A stretch of DNA of 56,532 nt, from positions 1 to 56,532 of the forward strand of contig CALXQE010000082.1 in assembly GCA_944390495.1 (NCBI GenBank). Direction: 5' to 3'. The DNA is from an uncultured Clostridia bacterium. GTDB lineage: Bacteria > Bacillota > Clostridia > UBA1381. This document shows, one piece after another, positions 1 through 9,078 of the stretch. How positions within the stretch are numbered: position 1 is the first letter of the stretch; the number at the start of each line of letters is the position of its first letter. The translations under genes and the position numbers were made by a program. The notes beneath the pieces were generated by a model, which saw only the letters and a program-made list of their open reading frames with translations, had not been told where the DNA came from and made no database searches.

Positions 1-2421
1 ACCAGCTGATACCTGAGGTACTGCTATATCAGTACTTTCATTCAATACATCAAGCTGGATTATACTTGTCATTTTGCCAGATGAATTGTAACCAACAATT
101 TGAGTATGTCCAAAACCAACAGTAGTAATAGAATTATTTCCTGACACAACTGCCACATTTGGATTTATTACTTTAACACTTGCTGCTGGTGTACCATCTA
201 CTTTATTAAACAAAACATTTATGTTTATTGTTTGTCCAACATACGCTCTCTGGAATCTCTGTCCAAAAGTGTCACCTTCTGCCATTAATGAAACATCATC
301 ATTTGATAATGATATTTCACTGACAATTTCATCACCATTATCACTGTCTTGCTGGGTACCATCTTCTGACTTCGATACATCTTCTTTTATCTCTGTATCG
401 TTGACTAATGTACTGTCTACAGATAAAATATCATTAGCTTCGATTTCATAATCTAAAAGTTCTACATTTATATTAGAAGCTTTTTCATCATCTAATGATT
501 TTTCTGCATCGACAGTAACTTCCATTTCAGATGTTTTTACAGTTTCATCAGTTGCTTTTTCAGTTACTGATAAACTATTACCTGCTGTTTTGATAACCGG
601 TACTTCTTTTACAGTATCATCCGAACTATTCACCATCACTGGTACTTCTTTTTCTACTGTTTGTACCTGTACATCTTCAACCTCAACATCTACTGTCTTT
701 GATATGTACTCTTTTACCTCTTCTTCACTGTATGTTGTGAATGACTCTGTTGATATTCCAACTGTAGGCTCCGATGTTGTTGTGTACTCATTTACTGATG
801 TATCAGTTGTTGTATCCTGAACTTGTCCATCTACTGTCGTTGTTGTTTCTGTTGTGACAGTTTCACGAACAGTATAATTAGTTCCAACAACCTCTTCGCT
901 AGTTTCTTCTTTTGCAACTGTTTCTGTTGTAGGAACTGTGATTGTTTCTGTTATTGTTTCGTATTGTAATTCTCCCGTTTCTTCATCTTCACCAACTACG
1001 ATCTGCTTATCAACACGCATTTCTTTTTCTGTTGGTACTTCTTCATAGACAGTTTTTGTCACGGTTTCTACTACAGGTTCTTCATTTATAATTTCTGTTG
1101 TTGTAGTTTCTGTTGTTAATGTTTCAACCTGTTTTGCCTTTGTTACTTCTTCCTGAACTTCCTTTGTTTCTGTTTTTGTTACTGGTACTTCTATTGTTTC
1201 TGTTACAACTTCAGATTCTGATGTTTCTATATTTTGAATTTCTACAGTATCATTTTTATCACTGTCATTTGACTGTTGCTTTTCTTCTTCACTTATTTTT
1301 TCTGATATTTCTGTAGTATCCTTTACATCATTTTGTAAGACCTCTGTCTGAGTTTCTTCCTTATTATATATATCATCAGCTGATGTTTTTTCTTCTATAT
1401 TTTCTGTTTCATCACTATCAGTTTTATCTGACTCCGCAATGTTGCTATTATTTTCTTCTAATTCTATATCTTCCTCGTCTACTGTTATTTCTGTTTCATC
1501 TGCCTGATTTTCCTCAAACATCTCTAAAATTTCTTCATCTGACATTTTGCTATAATCAGGTGTATCACTTTCTGTGTCTCCTAATAAAGAAAGATCATAT
1601 ACAGAATTTTCCTGTGTAAGACCTGACTCATACATTTCCTGTACGAATTGCTTAACTTCCTCTGATTCAAATTCTGTCTTTGAGCCTGGTTCAAGCTGTT
1701 CTTCGCCAGCAGCAGGAGCTTGCCCATTTGAAAGATAAGCTGTACCTGTAACTCTTTCAAGCGGGTTTGATTTAAGCATTGCATAGAATGGAGTTCTTGT
1801 AATATCTTCAACTTCCTTACCATTCCATGTAATATCAACCGTACTCTTAGCTCCATCAACAACTGGTTCCGAAATTGAAAGATACTCAGGTTCACCAGCT
1901 TCCCATATAATATCATTACCGTCTCCATTTGTAGCTATAGCAGAAAATGTCTGTTTAGCTCCAAAATATTCAAATAAAGAGAATGATTTATCAAGAGATA
2001 ATTGATCACTATCATTTTCTGTTGAAAATGGTTCAAGAACCTGTGAAGTATTTATATCTGTATTAGAATATGATGACGATGATGAGTTATTATTTCCGTA
2101 TGCACCAGAAGAAGACGAAGTATCTACTTCATCTTGGGAGTTTTCTTCATTTTGTGCACCAAAATTAGATGTAGATTCTGTCTCTTCATTTTGAGTACCT
2201 TCTACATCTTCTTTCTTATTGTCCTCATCATCGGCAGCAACAGATTCTTCTGATTCTGTGCTGCTATTTTCATCTTTAACTGTATCCTCCAATTTGCTTT
2301 CAGCATATATTGCTGCTGCATTTTGAATTTCTGCCATAGTAGGAATCTGCACAGATGTACCTACCATTGATACCATTATTAATGTTGTTAAAAATTTTGT
2401 CATCATTCTGTTAAACTTCAT
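1..2421 (-). CDS. Large secreted Glu/Thr/Val-rich surface protein, N-terminal part (C-terminus beyond window)
   Basis: An open frame runs without a stop from an ATG at 2421 to the left edge (807 codons), so the C-terminus is missing. Residues 1-40 look like a signal peptide: basic MKFNRMMTK, then a hydrophobic stretch and Ala-rich possible cleavage sites (TMA, NAAAIYA). Residues 45-130 are acidic and Ser/Asn-rich. About 150-235 is a compact, less biased segment. About 290-690 is low-complexity, dominated by E, T, V, S and D, with irregular repeats such as VETVTK and TTETTTT. About 710-800 looks like an Ig-like beta domain (GQTININVLF, NPNVAVVSG). No cysteine was noticed. I infer an exported, possibly wall-associated stalk-like protein; no family is recognised and no anchor is visible because the C-terminus is absent. 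It has its own sigma-A-like promoter at 2526-2554. Confidence 0.75.
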   Translation of the reverse strand, partial: MKFNRMMTKFLTTLIMVSMVGTSVQIPTMAEIQNAAAIYAESKLEDTVKDENSSTESEESVAADDEDNKKEDVEGTQNEETESTSNFGAQNEENSQDEVDTSSSSGAYGNNNSSSSSYSNTDINTSQVLEPFSTENDSDQLSLDKSFSLFEYFGAKQTFSAIATNGDGNDIIWEAGEPEYLSISEPVVDGAKSTVDITWNGKEVEDITRTPFYAMLKSNPLERVTGTAYLSNGQAPAAGEEQLEPGSKTEFESEEVKQFVQEMYESGLTQENSVYDLSLLGDTESDTPDYSKMSDEEILEMFEENQADETEITVDEEDIELEENNSNIAESDKTDSDETENIEEKTSADDIYNKEETQTEVLQNDVKDTTEISEKISEEEKQQSNDSDKNDTVEIQNIETSESEVVTETIEVPVTKTETKEVQEEVTKAKQVETLTTETTTTEIINEEPVVETVTKTVYEEVPTEKEMRVDKQIVVGEDEETGELQYETITETITVPTTETVAKEETSEEVVGTNYTVRETVTTETTTTVDGQVQDTTTDTSVNEYTTTSEPTVGISTESFTTYSEEEVKEYISKTVDVEVEDVQVQTVEKEVPVMVNSSDDTVKEVPVIKTAGNSLSVTEKATDETVKTSEMEVTVDAEKSLDDEKASNINVELLDYEIEANDILSVDSTLVNDTEIKEDVSKSEDGTQQDSDNGDEIVSEISLSNDDVSLMAEGDTFGQRFQRAYVGQTININVLFNKVDGTPAASVKVINPNVAVVSGNNSITTVGFGHTQIVGYNSSGKMTSIIQLDVLNESTDIAVPQVSAG

Positions 2422-2525
2422 TGATATATTCTCCCCTTATATGTTTTGAAGTATTTTTTCTATATGCACAATATGTAGTATAAAAAAATTATTTTCAAAT
2501 TTTGGTCATACTACCTCTATTATCT

Positions 2526-2554
2526 ATTATACCTTTTTTATATAGGTTAGTCAA
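2526..2554 (-). promoter_or_regulatory. Sigma-A-like promoter of the surface-protein gene
   Basis: Read on the minus strand: TTGACT (2554-2549), 17 bases, TATAAT (2531-2526). It leaves a leader of about 95 nt before the ATG at 2421. The rest of the 2422-2745 gap is AT-rich and shows no gene; I see only a loose inverted repeat (GTAGTAT / ATACTAC, about 2473-2513) in the leader. Confidence 0.7.
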
Positions 2555-2745
2555 TATTTTTTGACATACTTTATACACATATATTTTAATAAAATGACAT
2601 TATTTTTTTACATTTTAACGTTTTTTAACAACGCTGTAATTTTACTGATTTTTTTTGTAAATAAAAAATAATTTTTGTAAATTTATTTAAAAATATTATA
2701 CATAATAAAATAATAATATTGTTAAAAAATTTATTTTGAAAACTA

Positions 2746-2774
2746 TTGACAAATTTCACTTTTTTTTATATAAT
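2746..2774 (+). promoter_or_regulatory. Sigma-A promoter of the str operon
   Basis: Consensus TTGACA (2746-2751), 17-base spacer, consensus TATAAT (2769-2774), about 75 nt ahead of the L7Ae-like start codon. A full-consensus promoter fits the very high expression expected of ribosomal protein and EF-G genes, and shows that this operon is not read through from rpoC as in many Firmicutes. Confidence 0.85.
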
Positions 2775-2849
2775 CTGATAGGTTAACAATAATTTATTAA
2801 ATTTGTTGACTGAAATAATTGATTTTACGGATACGGAGTGTGAATTAAC

Positions 2850-3092
2850 ATGATCGGTGAAGCCGAAAGGTCAAAATTACAGGTTGGATATAAACAGACG
2901 ATAAGAGCTTTAAATGAAAACAACGCATTCAAGGTATTTATTGCTGAGGACTGTGACAGCCACTTAAAAAACGGCATTGCCGATATTGCCGAAAAGACAG
3001 ATTCGCAAATTTTCTTTATACCTACTATGAAGGAATTAGGAAATATGTGCGGTATAGATGTCGGTGCAAGCTGTGCCGTAATTTTAAAATAA
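2850..3092 (+). CDS. L7Ae/L30e-family RNA-binding protein (YbxF-like)
   Basis: An 80-residue protein of the L7Ae/L30e/S12e/Gadd45 fold, the size of Bacillus YbxF, which binds kink-turn RNA and is found at the head of the str operon in many Firmicutes. Visible family features are the N-terminal TIRAL helix region, the basic and acidic loop FIAEDCDSHL, and the C-terminal IPTMKELGNMCGIDVGAS, where the LG..CGIDVGA pattern is typical. The gene starts with ATG preceded by GGAG and lies 69 bases upstream of rpsL. Function in kink-turn binding is family knowledge; a role in translation or RNP assembly is inferred from position. Confidence 0.85.
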   Translation: MIGEAERSKLQVGYKQTIRALNENNAFKVFIAEDCDSHLKNGIADIAEKTDSQIFFIPTMKELGNMCGIDVGASCAVILK

Positions 3093-3161
3093 TTTAGGTT
3101 ATTCCACGTTTTTACGTGTAATAATATATACAAAATATTATGAAAGGAAGTGTAACACGAT

Positions 3162-3581
3162 ATGCCTACATTTAATCAGTTGGTAAGAACAGGCAGAAAG
3201 ACATCAAAGAAGAAATCTACTGCTCCGGCGCTTCAGAAGAGCTTGAACTCTCTAAAGAAGAAGACAACAGATAAGAGTTCTCCTCAAAAGAGAGGCGTAT
3301 GTACTGCTGTTAGAACTGCTACACCTAAGAAGCCTAACTCAGCACTTAGAAAAATTGCCAGAGTAAGACTTACAAACGGTATAGAAGTAACAGCTTACAT
3401 CCCAGGTATAGGTCACAACCTACAAGAACACAGCGTTGTGCTTATAAGAGGCGGAAGAGTAAGAGACCTTCCAGGTACAAGATACCACATCATCAGAGGT
3501 ACTCTTGATGCTCAGGGCGTAAACGGTCGTCTTCAGTCAAGAAGTAAGTATGGTGCCAAGAAGCCTAAGGAAAAGAAATAA
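3162..3581 (+). CDS. rpsL: 30S ribosomal protein S12
   Basis: 139 residues, normal length for S12, with highly conserved blocks: MPTFNQLVR at the start, the decoding-centre segment [11 protein letters not shown] around residues 50-60, and [22 protein letters not shown] around 85-106. S12 sits at the decoding site of the small subunit and influences accuracy. The conserved lysines where streptomycin-resistance substitutions arise are present in KKPNS, so the gene looks wild type. The start is supported by GAAAGGAAG upstream. It is followed by an unusually long (173 nt) spacer before rpsG that can fold. Confidence 0.98.
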   Translation: MPTFNQLVRTGRKTSKKKSTAPALQKSLNSLKKKTTDKSSPQKRGVCTAVRTATPKKPNSALRKIARVRLTNGIEVTAYIPGIGHNLQEHSVVLIRGGRVRDLPGTRYHIIRGTLDAQGVNGRLQSRSKYGAKKPKEKK

Positions 3582-3609
3582 TGCTGCGTAATTAATTTTA
3601 AATACGCAC

Positions 3610-3727
3610 ATATCACAAGTGCATATCGGGTTATATTATATATATTCGAAAAGCACTGACGGAGCTTTGAAAAAAGAAGTTCAGAGTACCTGTGATATTC
3701 ATGAAAGCGGAGATATATGAAATCTCC
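3610..3727 (+). promoter_or_regulatory. Structured rpsL-rpsG intercistronic RNA (candidate S7-type autoregulatory element)
   Basis: The spacer between rpsL and rpsG can form a nested three-way junction. P1 pairs ATATCACA (3610-3617) with TGTGATAT (3691-3698), 8 perfect base pairs. P2 pairs AGTGC (3618-3622) with GCACT (3653-3657). P3 pairs GAGCTT (3662-3667) with AAGTTC (3677-3682). A separate hairpin GGAGAT/ATCTCC (3709-3714/3722-3727) stands just ahead of the S7 ribosome binding site at about 3740-3747. In E. coli, S7 binds the equivalent intercistronic region to regulate its operon. The pairing is seen in the sequence; the regulatory role is inference. Confidence 0.4.
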
Positions 3728-3754
3728 ACCGAAAATATGAAGGAGGGAAGTAAA

Positions 3755-4225
3755 GTGCCAAGAAAAGGTTTTATAGCAAAGAGAGAAGTGCTACCTGATC
3801 CGATTTACAATAATATTGTTGTAACAAAGCTTATCAACAACATTATGCTTGACGGTAAGAAGGGTGTAGCTCAAAAGATTGTATATGACGCATTCGAAAT
3901 CGTAGCTGAAAAGACAGGTAAGGACGCACTTGAAGCATTCCAGGAAGCTATGGATAATATCATGCCGGTTCTTGAAGTAAAAGCAAGACGTGTAGGTGGT
4001 GCAACATACCAGGTTCCTATGGAAGTACGTCCGGAAAGACGTCAGACATTAGGTCTAAGATGGCTTACTCGTTACTCAAGAGAACGTAACGAAAAGACAA
4101 TGAAAGAAAGACTTGCAAACGAAATTATGGACGCTATCAACGGTACAGGCGGTTCAGTTAAGAAACGTGAAGATACTCATAAGATGGCAGAAGCTAATAA
4201 GGCGTTTGCTCATTACAGATGGTAA
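3755..4225 (+). CDS. rpsG: 30S ribosomal protein S7
   Basis: From the GTG at 3755 the product is 156 residues, exactly the usual bacterial S7 length, and begins (M)[15 protein letters not shown] as in Firmicute S7. An in-frame upstream GTG at 3692 would add 21 unrelated residues and lacks a ribosome binding site, whereas AAGGAGGG precedes 3755 directly. Conserved S7 segments include [12 protein letters not shown], the [16 protein letters not shown] block at about 76-92 and the C-terminal [14 protein letters not shown]7 initiates assembly of the 30S head by binding the 3' major domain of 16S rRNA. It lies in the str operon between rpsL and fusA. Confidence 0.97.
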   Translation: MPRKGFIAKREVLPDPIYNNIVVTKLINNIMLDGKKGVAQKIVYDAFEIVAEKTGKDALEAFQEAMDNIMPVLEVKARRVGGATYQVPMEVRPERRQTLGLRWLTRYSRERNEKTMKERLANEIMDAINGTGGSVKKREDTHKMAEANKAFAHYRW

Positions 4226-4234
4226 TTTCCCCTT

Positions 4235-4257
4235 GGGACGGACAAGTTTTCCGTCCC
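4235..4257 (+). other. Stem-loop in the rpsG-fusA spacer
   Basis: GGGACGGA (4235-4242) pairs with TCCGTCCC (4250-4257) around a 7-nt loop. There is no following T-run, so it is not a standard terminator. It may stabilise or process the mRNA between rpsG and fusA, or be a regulatory structure. Confidence 0.5.
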
Positions 4258-4322
4258 TATGAGGAATTTTAGTTTTATTCGAATAACAAGCCTTTATAAT
4301 AAAGGAAAGGAGGACATTTTGT

Positions 4323-6422
4323 ATGGGTAGAAAAGTCAGTCTTGAAAATACAAGAAATATCGGTATCATGGCTCATATAGATGCCGGTAAAACTACTACT
4401 ACTGAAAGAATTCTGTACTATACAGGTATTAACCATAAAATAGGTGAAACCCATGAAGGTGCAGCAACAATGGACTGGATGGCTCAGGAACAAGAGCGTG
4501 GTATTACAATTACTTCAGCTGCTACAACATGTTTCTGGGGCGAAAGAGGTTCTAAAGATAAAAAGAGAATCAACATCATTGATACACCGGGTCACGTTGA
4601 CTTCACTGTTGAAGTTCAGCGTTCACTAAGAGTTCTTGACGGTTCTGTAACAGTTATGTGTGCAAAGGGCGGCGTTGAGCCTCAGTCAGAAACAGTTTGG
4701 AGACAGGCTAACGATTATCAAGTACCTCGTATGGTATACGTTAATAAAATGGATATCATGGGTGCAGACTTTTACAGAGTTGTTGACATGATCCATGAAC
4801 GTCTTCAGGCAAACGGTGTTCCTATTCAGCTTCCAATCGGTGCTGAGGACACATTTAAGGGTATCATTGACCTTATGACAATGAGAGCTGAGGTTTATTA
4901 TGATGACCTTGGTAATGATGTTCGTGACGAGGATATTCCTGCTGATATGCTTGAACAGGCAGAGGAATACAGAATGAACATGGTAGAAAAGATAGCTGAA
5001 ACAGATGAAGCTCTTATGGAAAAGTTCTTCGCTGATGAGGAAATTTCAGTTGATGAATTAAGAGCAGCTCTTAGAAAAGCTACAATAAATAACGAAATTG
5101 TTCCGGTACTTTGCGGAACATCATACAGAAACAAGGGTGTACAGATGCTACTTGACGCTATTGTTGATTACATGCCGTCACCGGTTGACGTTCCAAGCAT
5201 CAAGGGTATTAATCCTGATACTAACGAAGAGGATGAAAGACCATCATCAGATGATGCTCCTTTCGCAGCTCTTGCATTTAAAATTGCAACAGACCCATTC
5301 GTTGGTAAAATTTGTTTCTTCAGAGTATATTCAGGTACAGTAAATGCTGGTTCATACGTACTAAATGCCTGCAAAGGTCACAAAGAACGTATGGGTAGAA
5401 TTCTACAAATGCATGCTAACCACAGAGAAGATATTGATATCTGCTACGCAGGTGATATAGCTGCTGCTGTTGGTCTTAAGAATACAACAACTGGTGAAAC
5501 ACTTTGTGATGAAAAACATCCTATCATCCTTGAGTCTATGGACTTCCCAGAACCGGTTATCCGTGTTGCTATCGAGCCTAAGACTAAGGCAGGTCAAGAA
5601 AAGATGGGTATAGCTCTTGCTAAGCTTGCAGAAGAAGACCCAACATTCAAGACCTACACAGATGATGAAACAGGTCAAACAATCATCGCCGGTATGGGTG
5701 AGCTTCACCTTGAAATTATCGTTGACAGACTTCTTCGTGAATTTAAGGTTGAAGCAAACGTTGGTGAACCTCAGGTTTCATACAGAGAAGCAATCAGAAA
5801 AGAAGTTAACATTGAGCATAAATATGCACGTCAGTCAGGTGGTAAAGGTCAGTACGGTCATGTACTTCTTAAACTTGAGCCACTTGAAGAAGGTAAGGGT
5901 TACGAATTCGTTAACGCTATCGTAGGTGGTGCTATTCCTAAGGAATATATCCCAGCAGTTGATGCCGGTGTACAGGGTGCTATGCAGTCAGGTGTACTTG
6001 CAGGCTACAACGTAGTTGACGTTAAAGTTACTCTTTATGATGGTTCTTACCATGAAGTCGACTCTTCAGAAATGGCATTCAAGATTGCTGCTTCAATGGC
6101 ATTCAAGGAAGGTATGAAGAAGGCTGATCCGGTTATTAAGGAGCCTATCATGCTTGTAAACGTAATCGTACCTGATGAGTATCTTGGTTTCGTTATCGGT
6201 GACCTAAGCTCAAGACGTGGTATGATTAAGCAACAGGAATCACGCAGCGGCGGTGTTACTCAGGTAACAGCTGATGTACCTTTGGGAGAAATGTTCGGCT
6301 ACGCTACTGTTCTTCGTTCTGGTACACAAGGTCGTGGTCAGTATTCTATGGAACCATCACATTACAGCGAGGTTCCGAAGTCAATTCAGGAAAAGATTGT
6401 AAGCGATCGTTCAAAGGGTTAA
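4323..6422 (+). CDS. fusA: Elongation factor G
   Basis: A 699-residue translational GTPase that drives tRNA-mRNA translocation on the ribosome. GTP-binding motifs are visible: G1 AHIDAGKTT at 17-25, G2 RGITI at about 59-63, G3 DTPGH at 87-91 and G4 NKMD near 140. The domain IV segment around [13 protein letters not shown] and the C-terminal LSSRRGMI complete a canonical EF-G. The start ATG follows AAGGAGG. The gene is 97 bases downstream of rpsG and ends in a strong intrinsic terminator, so tuf is transcribed separately. Length and motifs match housekeeping EF-G rather than a tetracycline-resistance-type paralogue. Confidence 0.98.
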   Translation: MGRKVSLENTRNIGIMAHIDAGKTTTTERILYYTGINHKIGETHEGAATMDWMAQEQERGITITSAATTCFWGERGSKDKKRINIIDTPGHVDFTVEVQRSLRVLDGSVTVMCAKGGVEPQSETVWRQANDYQVPRMVYVNKMDIMGADFYRVVDMIHERLQANGVPIQLPIGAEDTFKGIIDLMTMRAEVYYDDLGNDVRDEDIPADMLEQAEEYRMNMVEKIAETDEALMEKFFADEEISVDELRAALRKATINNEIVPVLCGTSYRNKGVQMLLDAIVDYMPSPVDVPSIKGINPDTNEEDERPSSDDAPFAALAFKIATDPFVGKICFFRVYSGTVNAGSYVLNACKGHKERMGRILQMHANHREDIDICYAGDIAAAVGLKNTTTGETLCDEKHPIILESMDFPEPVIRVAIEPKTKAGQEKMGIALAKLAEEDPTFKTYTDDETGQTIIAGMGELHLEIIVDRLLREFKVEANVGEPQVSYREAIRKEVNIEHKYARQSGGKGQYGHVLLKLEPLEEGKGYEFVNAIVGGAIPKEYIPAVDAGVQGAMQSGVLAGYNVVDVKVTLYDGSYHEVDSSEMAFKIAASMAFKEGMKKADPVIKEPIMLVNVIVPDEYLGFVIGDLSSRRGMIKQQESRSGGVTQVTADVPLGEMFGYATVLRSGTQGRGQYSMEPSHYSEVPKSIQEKIVSDRSKG

Positions 6423-6431
6423 TTAAATTAT

Positions 6432-6475
6432 GCGGCAACAGGGTTTTAAATCCTGTTTTCGCCGCTTAATTTTTT
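6432..6475 (+). terminator. Intrinsic terminator after fusA
   Basis: GCGGC...ACAGG pairs with CCTGT...GCCGC (6432-6465), followed by TTAATTTTTT. It closes the str operon ahead of the tuf promoter. Confidence 0.8.
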
Positions 6476-6503
6476 AATAATTTATAAAATTTTGAAAAAA
6501 TAC

Positions 6504-6532
6504 TTGTTTTTTTCAAAAAAAAATTGTATAAT
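6504..6532 (+). promoter_or_regulatory. Sigma-A-like promoter of tuf
   Basis: TTGTTT (6504-6509), 17-base spacer, TATAAT (6527-6532), about 47 bases before the tuf start codon and directly after the fusA terminator. Confidence 0.65.
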
Positions 6533-6578
6533 AATCTTATTAGTGTAACTATATTATTTTTAAGGAGGAATTTCTACA

Positions 6579-7781
6579 ATGGCAAAGGAGAAATTTGAAA
6601 GAAATAAGCCGCACGTTAACATTGGTACAATCGGCCACGTTGACCACGGTAAGACAACTCTTACAGCGGCTATCACAAAGGTATTGGCTCTTAAGGGTCA
6701 AGCTCAATTCGAAGCTTACGACATGATCGATAAGGCTCCGGAAGAAAGAGAAAGAGGTATTACTATTTCAACAGCTCACGTTGAGTACGAAACAGATAAC
6801 CGTCACTACGCTCATGTTGACTGCCCAGGCCACGCTGACTACGTTAAGAACATGATTACTGGTGCTGCTCAGATGGACGGTGCTATCCTTGTTGTATCAG
6901 CTGCTGACGGTCCAATGCCTCAGACAAGAGAGCACATCCTTCTTTCAAGACAGGTTGGCGTTCCTTATATCGTAGTATTCATGAACAAGGCAGATCAGGT
7001 AGACGATCCAGAACTTATGGAACTTGTTGAAATGGAAATCAGAGACCTACTTTCAGAGTATGAATTCCCTGGTGATGATACACCTATCGTTTCAGGTTCA
7101 GCTCTTCAGGTTCTTGAATCAACTTCAACAGATGTTAATGCTCCTGAGTACAAGTGCATACTTGACCTTATGGATGCTGTTGACAGCTACATTCCTACAC
7201 CGGAAAGAAAGGCAGATCTTCCTTTCCTAATGCCTATCGAGGATATCTTCTCAATCACAGGTCGTGGTACAGTTGCTACAGGTAGAGTTGAAAGAGGTCA
7301 GCTAAACCTTAATGACGAAGTTGAAATCATTGGTCTTACAGACGAAAGAAGAAAAGTTGTTGTTACAGGTATAGAAATGTTCAGAAAGCTTCTTGACTAT
7401 GCTGAAGCTGGTGACAACATCGGTGCACTTCTTCGTGGTGTTCAGAGAACAGAAATTGAAAGAGGTCAGGTTCTTTCAAAGCCAGGTTCAATCAACCCTC
7501 ATACAAAGTTCAAGGGTGAAGTTTACGTTCTAACAAAGGACGAAGGTGGACGTCATACACCATTCTTCAACAACTACAGACCTCAGTTCTACTTCAGAAC
7601 AACTGACGTTACAGGCGTTATCACACTTCCAGAAGGTACAGAAATGTGCATGCCTGGCGATAACGTAAAGATGGAAGTTGAACTAATCACACCAATCGCT
7701 ATCGAAAAGGGTCTTCGTTTCGCTATTCGTGAAGGCGGTAGAACAGTTGGTTCAGGTGTCGTTTCAGAAATCGAAGAATAA
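6579..7781 (+). CDS. tuf: Elongation factor Tu
   Basis: A 400-residue GTPase that carries aminoacyl-tRNA to the ribosomal A site. Motifs: G1 GHVDHGKT at 19-26, the switch I region [17 protein letters not shown] at about 82-89, and NKAD near 137, followed by beta-barrel domains 2 and 3 ([13 protein letters not shown]; the C-terminal [15 protein letters not shown]). Length matches bacterial EF-Tu. AAGGAGGAA stands upstream of the ATG. It is a single-gene unit with its own promoter and a strong terminator. Codon use is strongly biased, as in the other highly expressed genes here. Confidence 0.98.
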   Translation: MAKEKFERNKPHVNIGTIGHVDHGKTTLTAAITKVLALKGQAQFEAYDMIDKAPEERERGITISTAHVEYETDNRHYAHVDCPGHADYVKNMITGAAQMDGAILVVSAADGPMPQTREHILLSRQVGVPYIVVFMNKADQVDDPELMELVEMEIRDLLSEYEFPGDDTPIVSGSALQVLESTSTDVNAPEYKCILDLMDAVDSYIPTPERKADLPFLMPIEDIFSITGRGTVATGRVERGQLNLNDEVEIIGLTDERRKVVVTGIEMFRKLLDYAEAGDNIGALLRGVQRTEIERGQVLSKPGSINPHTKFKGEVYVLTKDEGGRHTPFFNNYRPQFYFRTTDVTGVITLPEGTEMCMPGDNVKMEVELITPIAIEKGLRFAIREGGRTVGSGVVSEIEE

Positions 7782-7800
7782 TTTTGATTTTAGATTTATT

Positions 7801-7836
7801 AAAGACTATGTAGCAAAGCTACATAGTCTTTTTTTG
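7801..7836 (+). terminator. Intrinsic terminator after tuf (possibly bidirectional)
   Basis: A 13-bp stem AAGACTATGTAGC / GCTACATAGTCTT (7802-7829) with an AAA loop, then TTTTTTT. It stands between convergent genes; the A-rich left flank is too short to be sure of activity on the minus strand. Confidence 0.85.
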
Positions 7837-7858
7837 TAAAAAAATAAGGCATACTGCC

Positions 7859-8668
7859 TTACTCTTTAAACAGTGCAAATTCTTGTACCCAATATATACC
7901 GTATCTTCCACCTTTTCTTACAGAAACTCCTAAATACTCGTAATCCGGATTTAAAATATTTTCTCTATGTCCTTTTGAATTCATCCATTCTTTAACAACT
8001 GCCTCCGGAGACGACTGTCCTGCTGCTATATTTTCTCCGGCTATCCAATATGATATATTTGCTGATTTAATTCTATCAAACGGCGTTAACCCGTCAGGAT
8101 TATCATGGGAAAAGAAATCACGTTCTATCATATCGTTGCAGTGAGCATCTGCTATCTCTGTAAGTGCATCACTCCATTTAAGGGGAGAGTAACCCCTTTT
8201 TTCACGTTCTATGTTTGTAAGTTCAAGAACTTGTTTTGACCACAAATCAAATTCACTTTCTTTTGCTGTAATTGTTACAGTTCTTGAATCTCCGTCCCAG
8301 CTGACATTTGCACCTACTGATTCAGCAACTGCTCTTAAAGGAACCATTGTATAATCATTATATATAACAGGCGGTGTACCTAATTCTTTTTTCTCACCAT
8401 TAACTATCATTTCAGGATTATCTATAAACAATGTTATTGATACGTCTTCTCCCTGTGCAGTTACACGTCTGTCTGATTCAAACCACTGAACTGTCATATC
8501 AAGCTTTTCAAAAATAGCTCGAAAGGGGACAAGGGTGTAATCATTTTGAATTATAGGTGATTGGATAAAATCCATCTTTTCACCATTGAAATAGACGGAT
8601 ACATCATCTGCAAATGCGGTTATTGATAAATTTAAAATCAATATAATTAATATTATCGTCTTTTTCAT
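7859..8668 (-). CDS. Secreted CAP (SCP/YkwD-like) domain protein with copper-amine-oxidase-N-like domain
   Basis: 269 residues from the ATG at 8668, chosen because GGAGG lies 7 bases upstream; an in-frame ATG at 8698 has no such site. Residues 1-21 form a signal peptide (MKKTIILIILILNLSITAFA). Residues about 25-120 match the copper amine oxidase N-terminal domain, a non-catalytic repeat common in clostridial exoproteins (two FNGE/VNGE units, IQNDYTLVPFRAI, IYNDYTMVPLRAV). Residues about 135-265 are a CAP domain: LTNIEREKRGYSPLKW, HCNDMIERDFFSH, GENIAAG, WMNSKGHRENIL. The last three carry the usual His and Glu positions. Its substrate is unknown; the family is often linked to the cell wall or spore coat. 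Confidence 0.88.
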   Translation of the reverse strand: MKKTIILIILILNLSITAFADDVSVYFNGEKMDFIQSPIIQNDYTLVPFRAIFEKLDMTVQWFESDRRVTAQGEDVSITLFIDNPEMIVNGEKKELGTPPVIYNDYTMVPLRAVAESVGANVSWDGDSRTVTITAKESEFDLWSKQVLELTNIEREKRGYSPLKWSDALTEIADAHCNDMIERDFFSHDNPDGLTPFDRIKSANISYWIAGENIAAGQSSPEAVVKEWMNSKGHRENILNPDYEYLGVSVRKGGRYGIYWVQEFALFKE

Positions 8669-8739
8669 ACAAAAACCTCCTGACATATTATATAACACTC
8701 ACCATTTTATTTCAATGGGAATTTTTATTATAAAATATT

Positions 8740-8964
8740 TTAATAAAATAAATCATTAAATTCAATTTTTAAAATTTCTTTTATAAATTTTATTTCATCA
8801 GGATATATATGACGCTGACCTACTTCTATTTTTGCTAATGCACTTCGTGTTATATCACAGCCTTTTAGCTGTAATTTAGATGAAAGTTCCTCCTGTGTCA
8901 TTTTTCTTTTTTCTCTCAAATTTCTTATTCTTTTTCCAATCTGTTTTTCATATTCTATATTCAT
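8740..8964 (-). CDS. Small XRE-family HTH transcriptional regulator
   Basis: 74 residues from the ATG at 8964, preceded by GGAGG; the in-frame TTG at 8976 overlaps that ribosome binding site and is rejected. The protein is essentially one Cro/C1-type helix-turn-helix: IGKRIRNLREKRKMTQEELSS, then SALAKIEVGQRHIYP and a short C-terminal helix. No sensor or oligomerisation domain is visible. It is transcribed away from the zinc-ribbon gene, and a 13-bp inverted repeat lies at that gene's promoter, so it could be the local repressor; that link is inference. Confidence 0.85.
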   Translation of the reverse strand: MNIEYEKQIGKRIRNLREKRKMTQEELSSKLQLKGCDITRSALAKIEVGQRHIYPDEIKFIKEILKIEFNDLFY

Positions 8965-9004
8965 ATTTACCTCCAATACTGCAACTGTAAATCAACAAAA
9001 ACTA

Positions 9005-9033
9005 TTGACTTTATTTTAGCATTGTGATAAAAT
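9005..9033 (+). promoter_or_regulatory. Promoter of the zinc-ribbon gene
   Basis: TTGACT (9005-9010), 17-base spacer, TAAAAT (9028-9033). The -10 element overlaps the left arm of the inverted repeat at 9031-9064. Confidence 0.6.
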
Positions 9034-9064
9034 AATATTGCACTTATATAGGTGCAATATTATT
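9031..9064. promoter_or_regulatory. 13-bp inverted repeat, candidate operator
   Basis: AATAATATTGCAC (9031-9043) and GTGCAATATTATT (9052-9064) are perfect inverted arms around an 8-base centre. The repeat overlaps the -10 region and the expected transcription start, and ends just before the ribosome binding site of the zinc-ribbon gene. A DNA operator for the neighbouring XRE protein is the simplest reading; a 5'-end RNA hairpin is the alternative. Confidence 0.5.
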
Positions 9065-9078
9065 TTGGAGGGATACTT

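Noticed and set aside
1..1620. CRISPR-like or tandem repeat array suggested by repetitive Thr/Glu-codon DNA
   Set aside because: The repeats are irregular, lack constant spacers and lie in one long reading frame; they reflect low-complexity protein sequence.
221..1928. Several short ORFs within 1-2421 in other frames and on the plus strand
   Set aside because: They lie inside the long minus-strand frame with its signal peptide and promoter, have no ribosome binding sites and show biased, non-protein-like composition.
3692..3754. Longer S7 start at an upstream GTG
   Set aside because: It adds 21 residues not found in S7, has no ribosome binding site and falls in the structured spacer; the GTG at 3755 follows AAGGAGGG and gives the standard 156 residues.
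4323..6422. EF-G gene as a tetracycline-resistance ribosomal protection protein
   Set aside because: Motifs, length and its place in the str operon match housekeeping EF-G.
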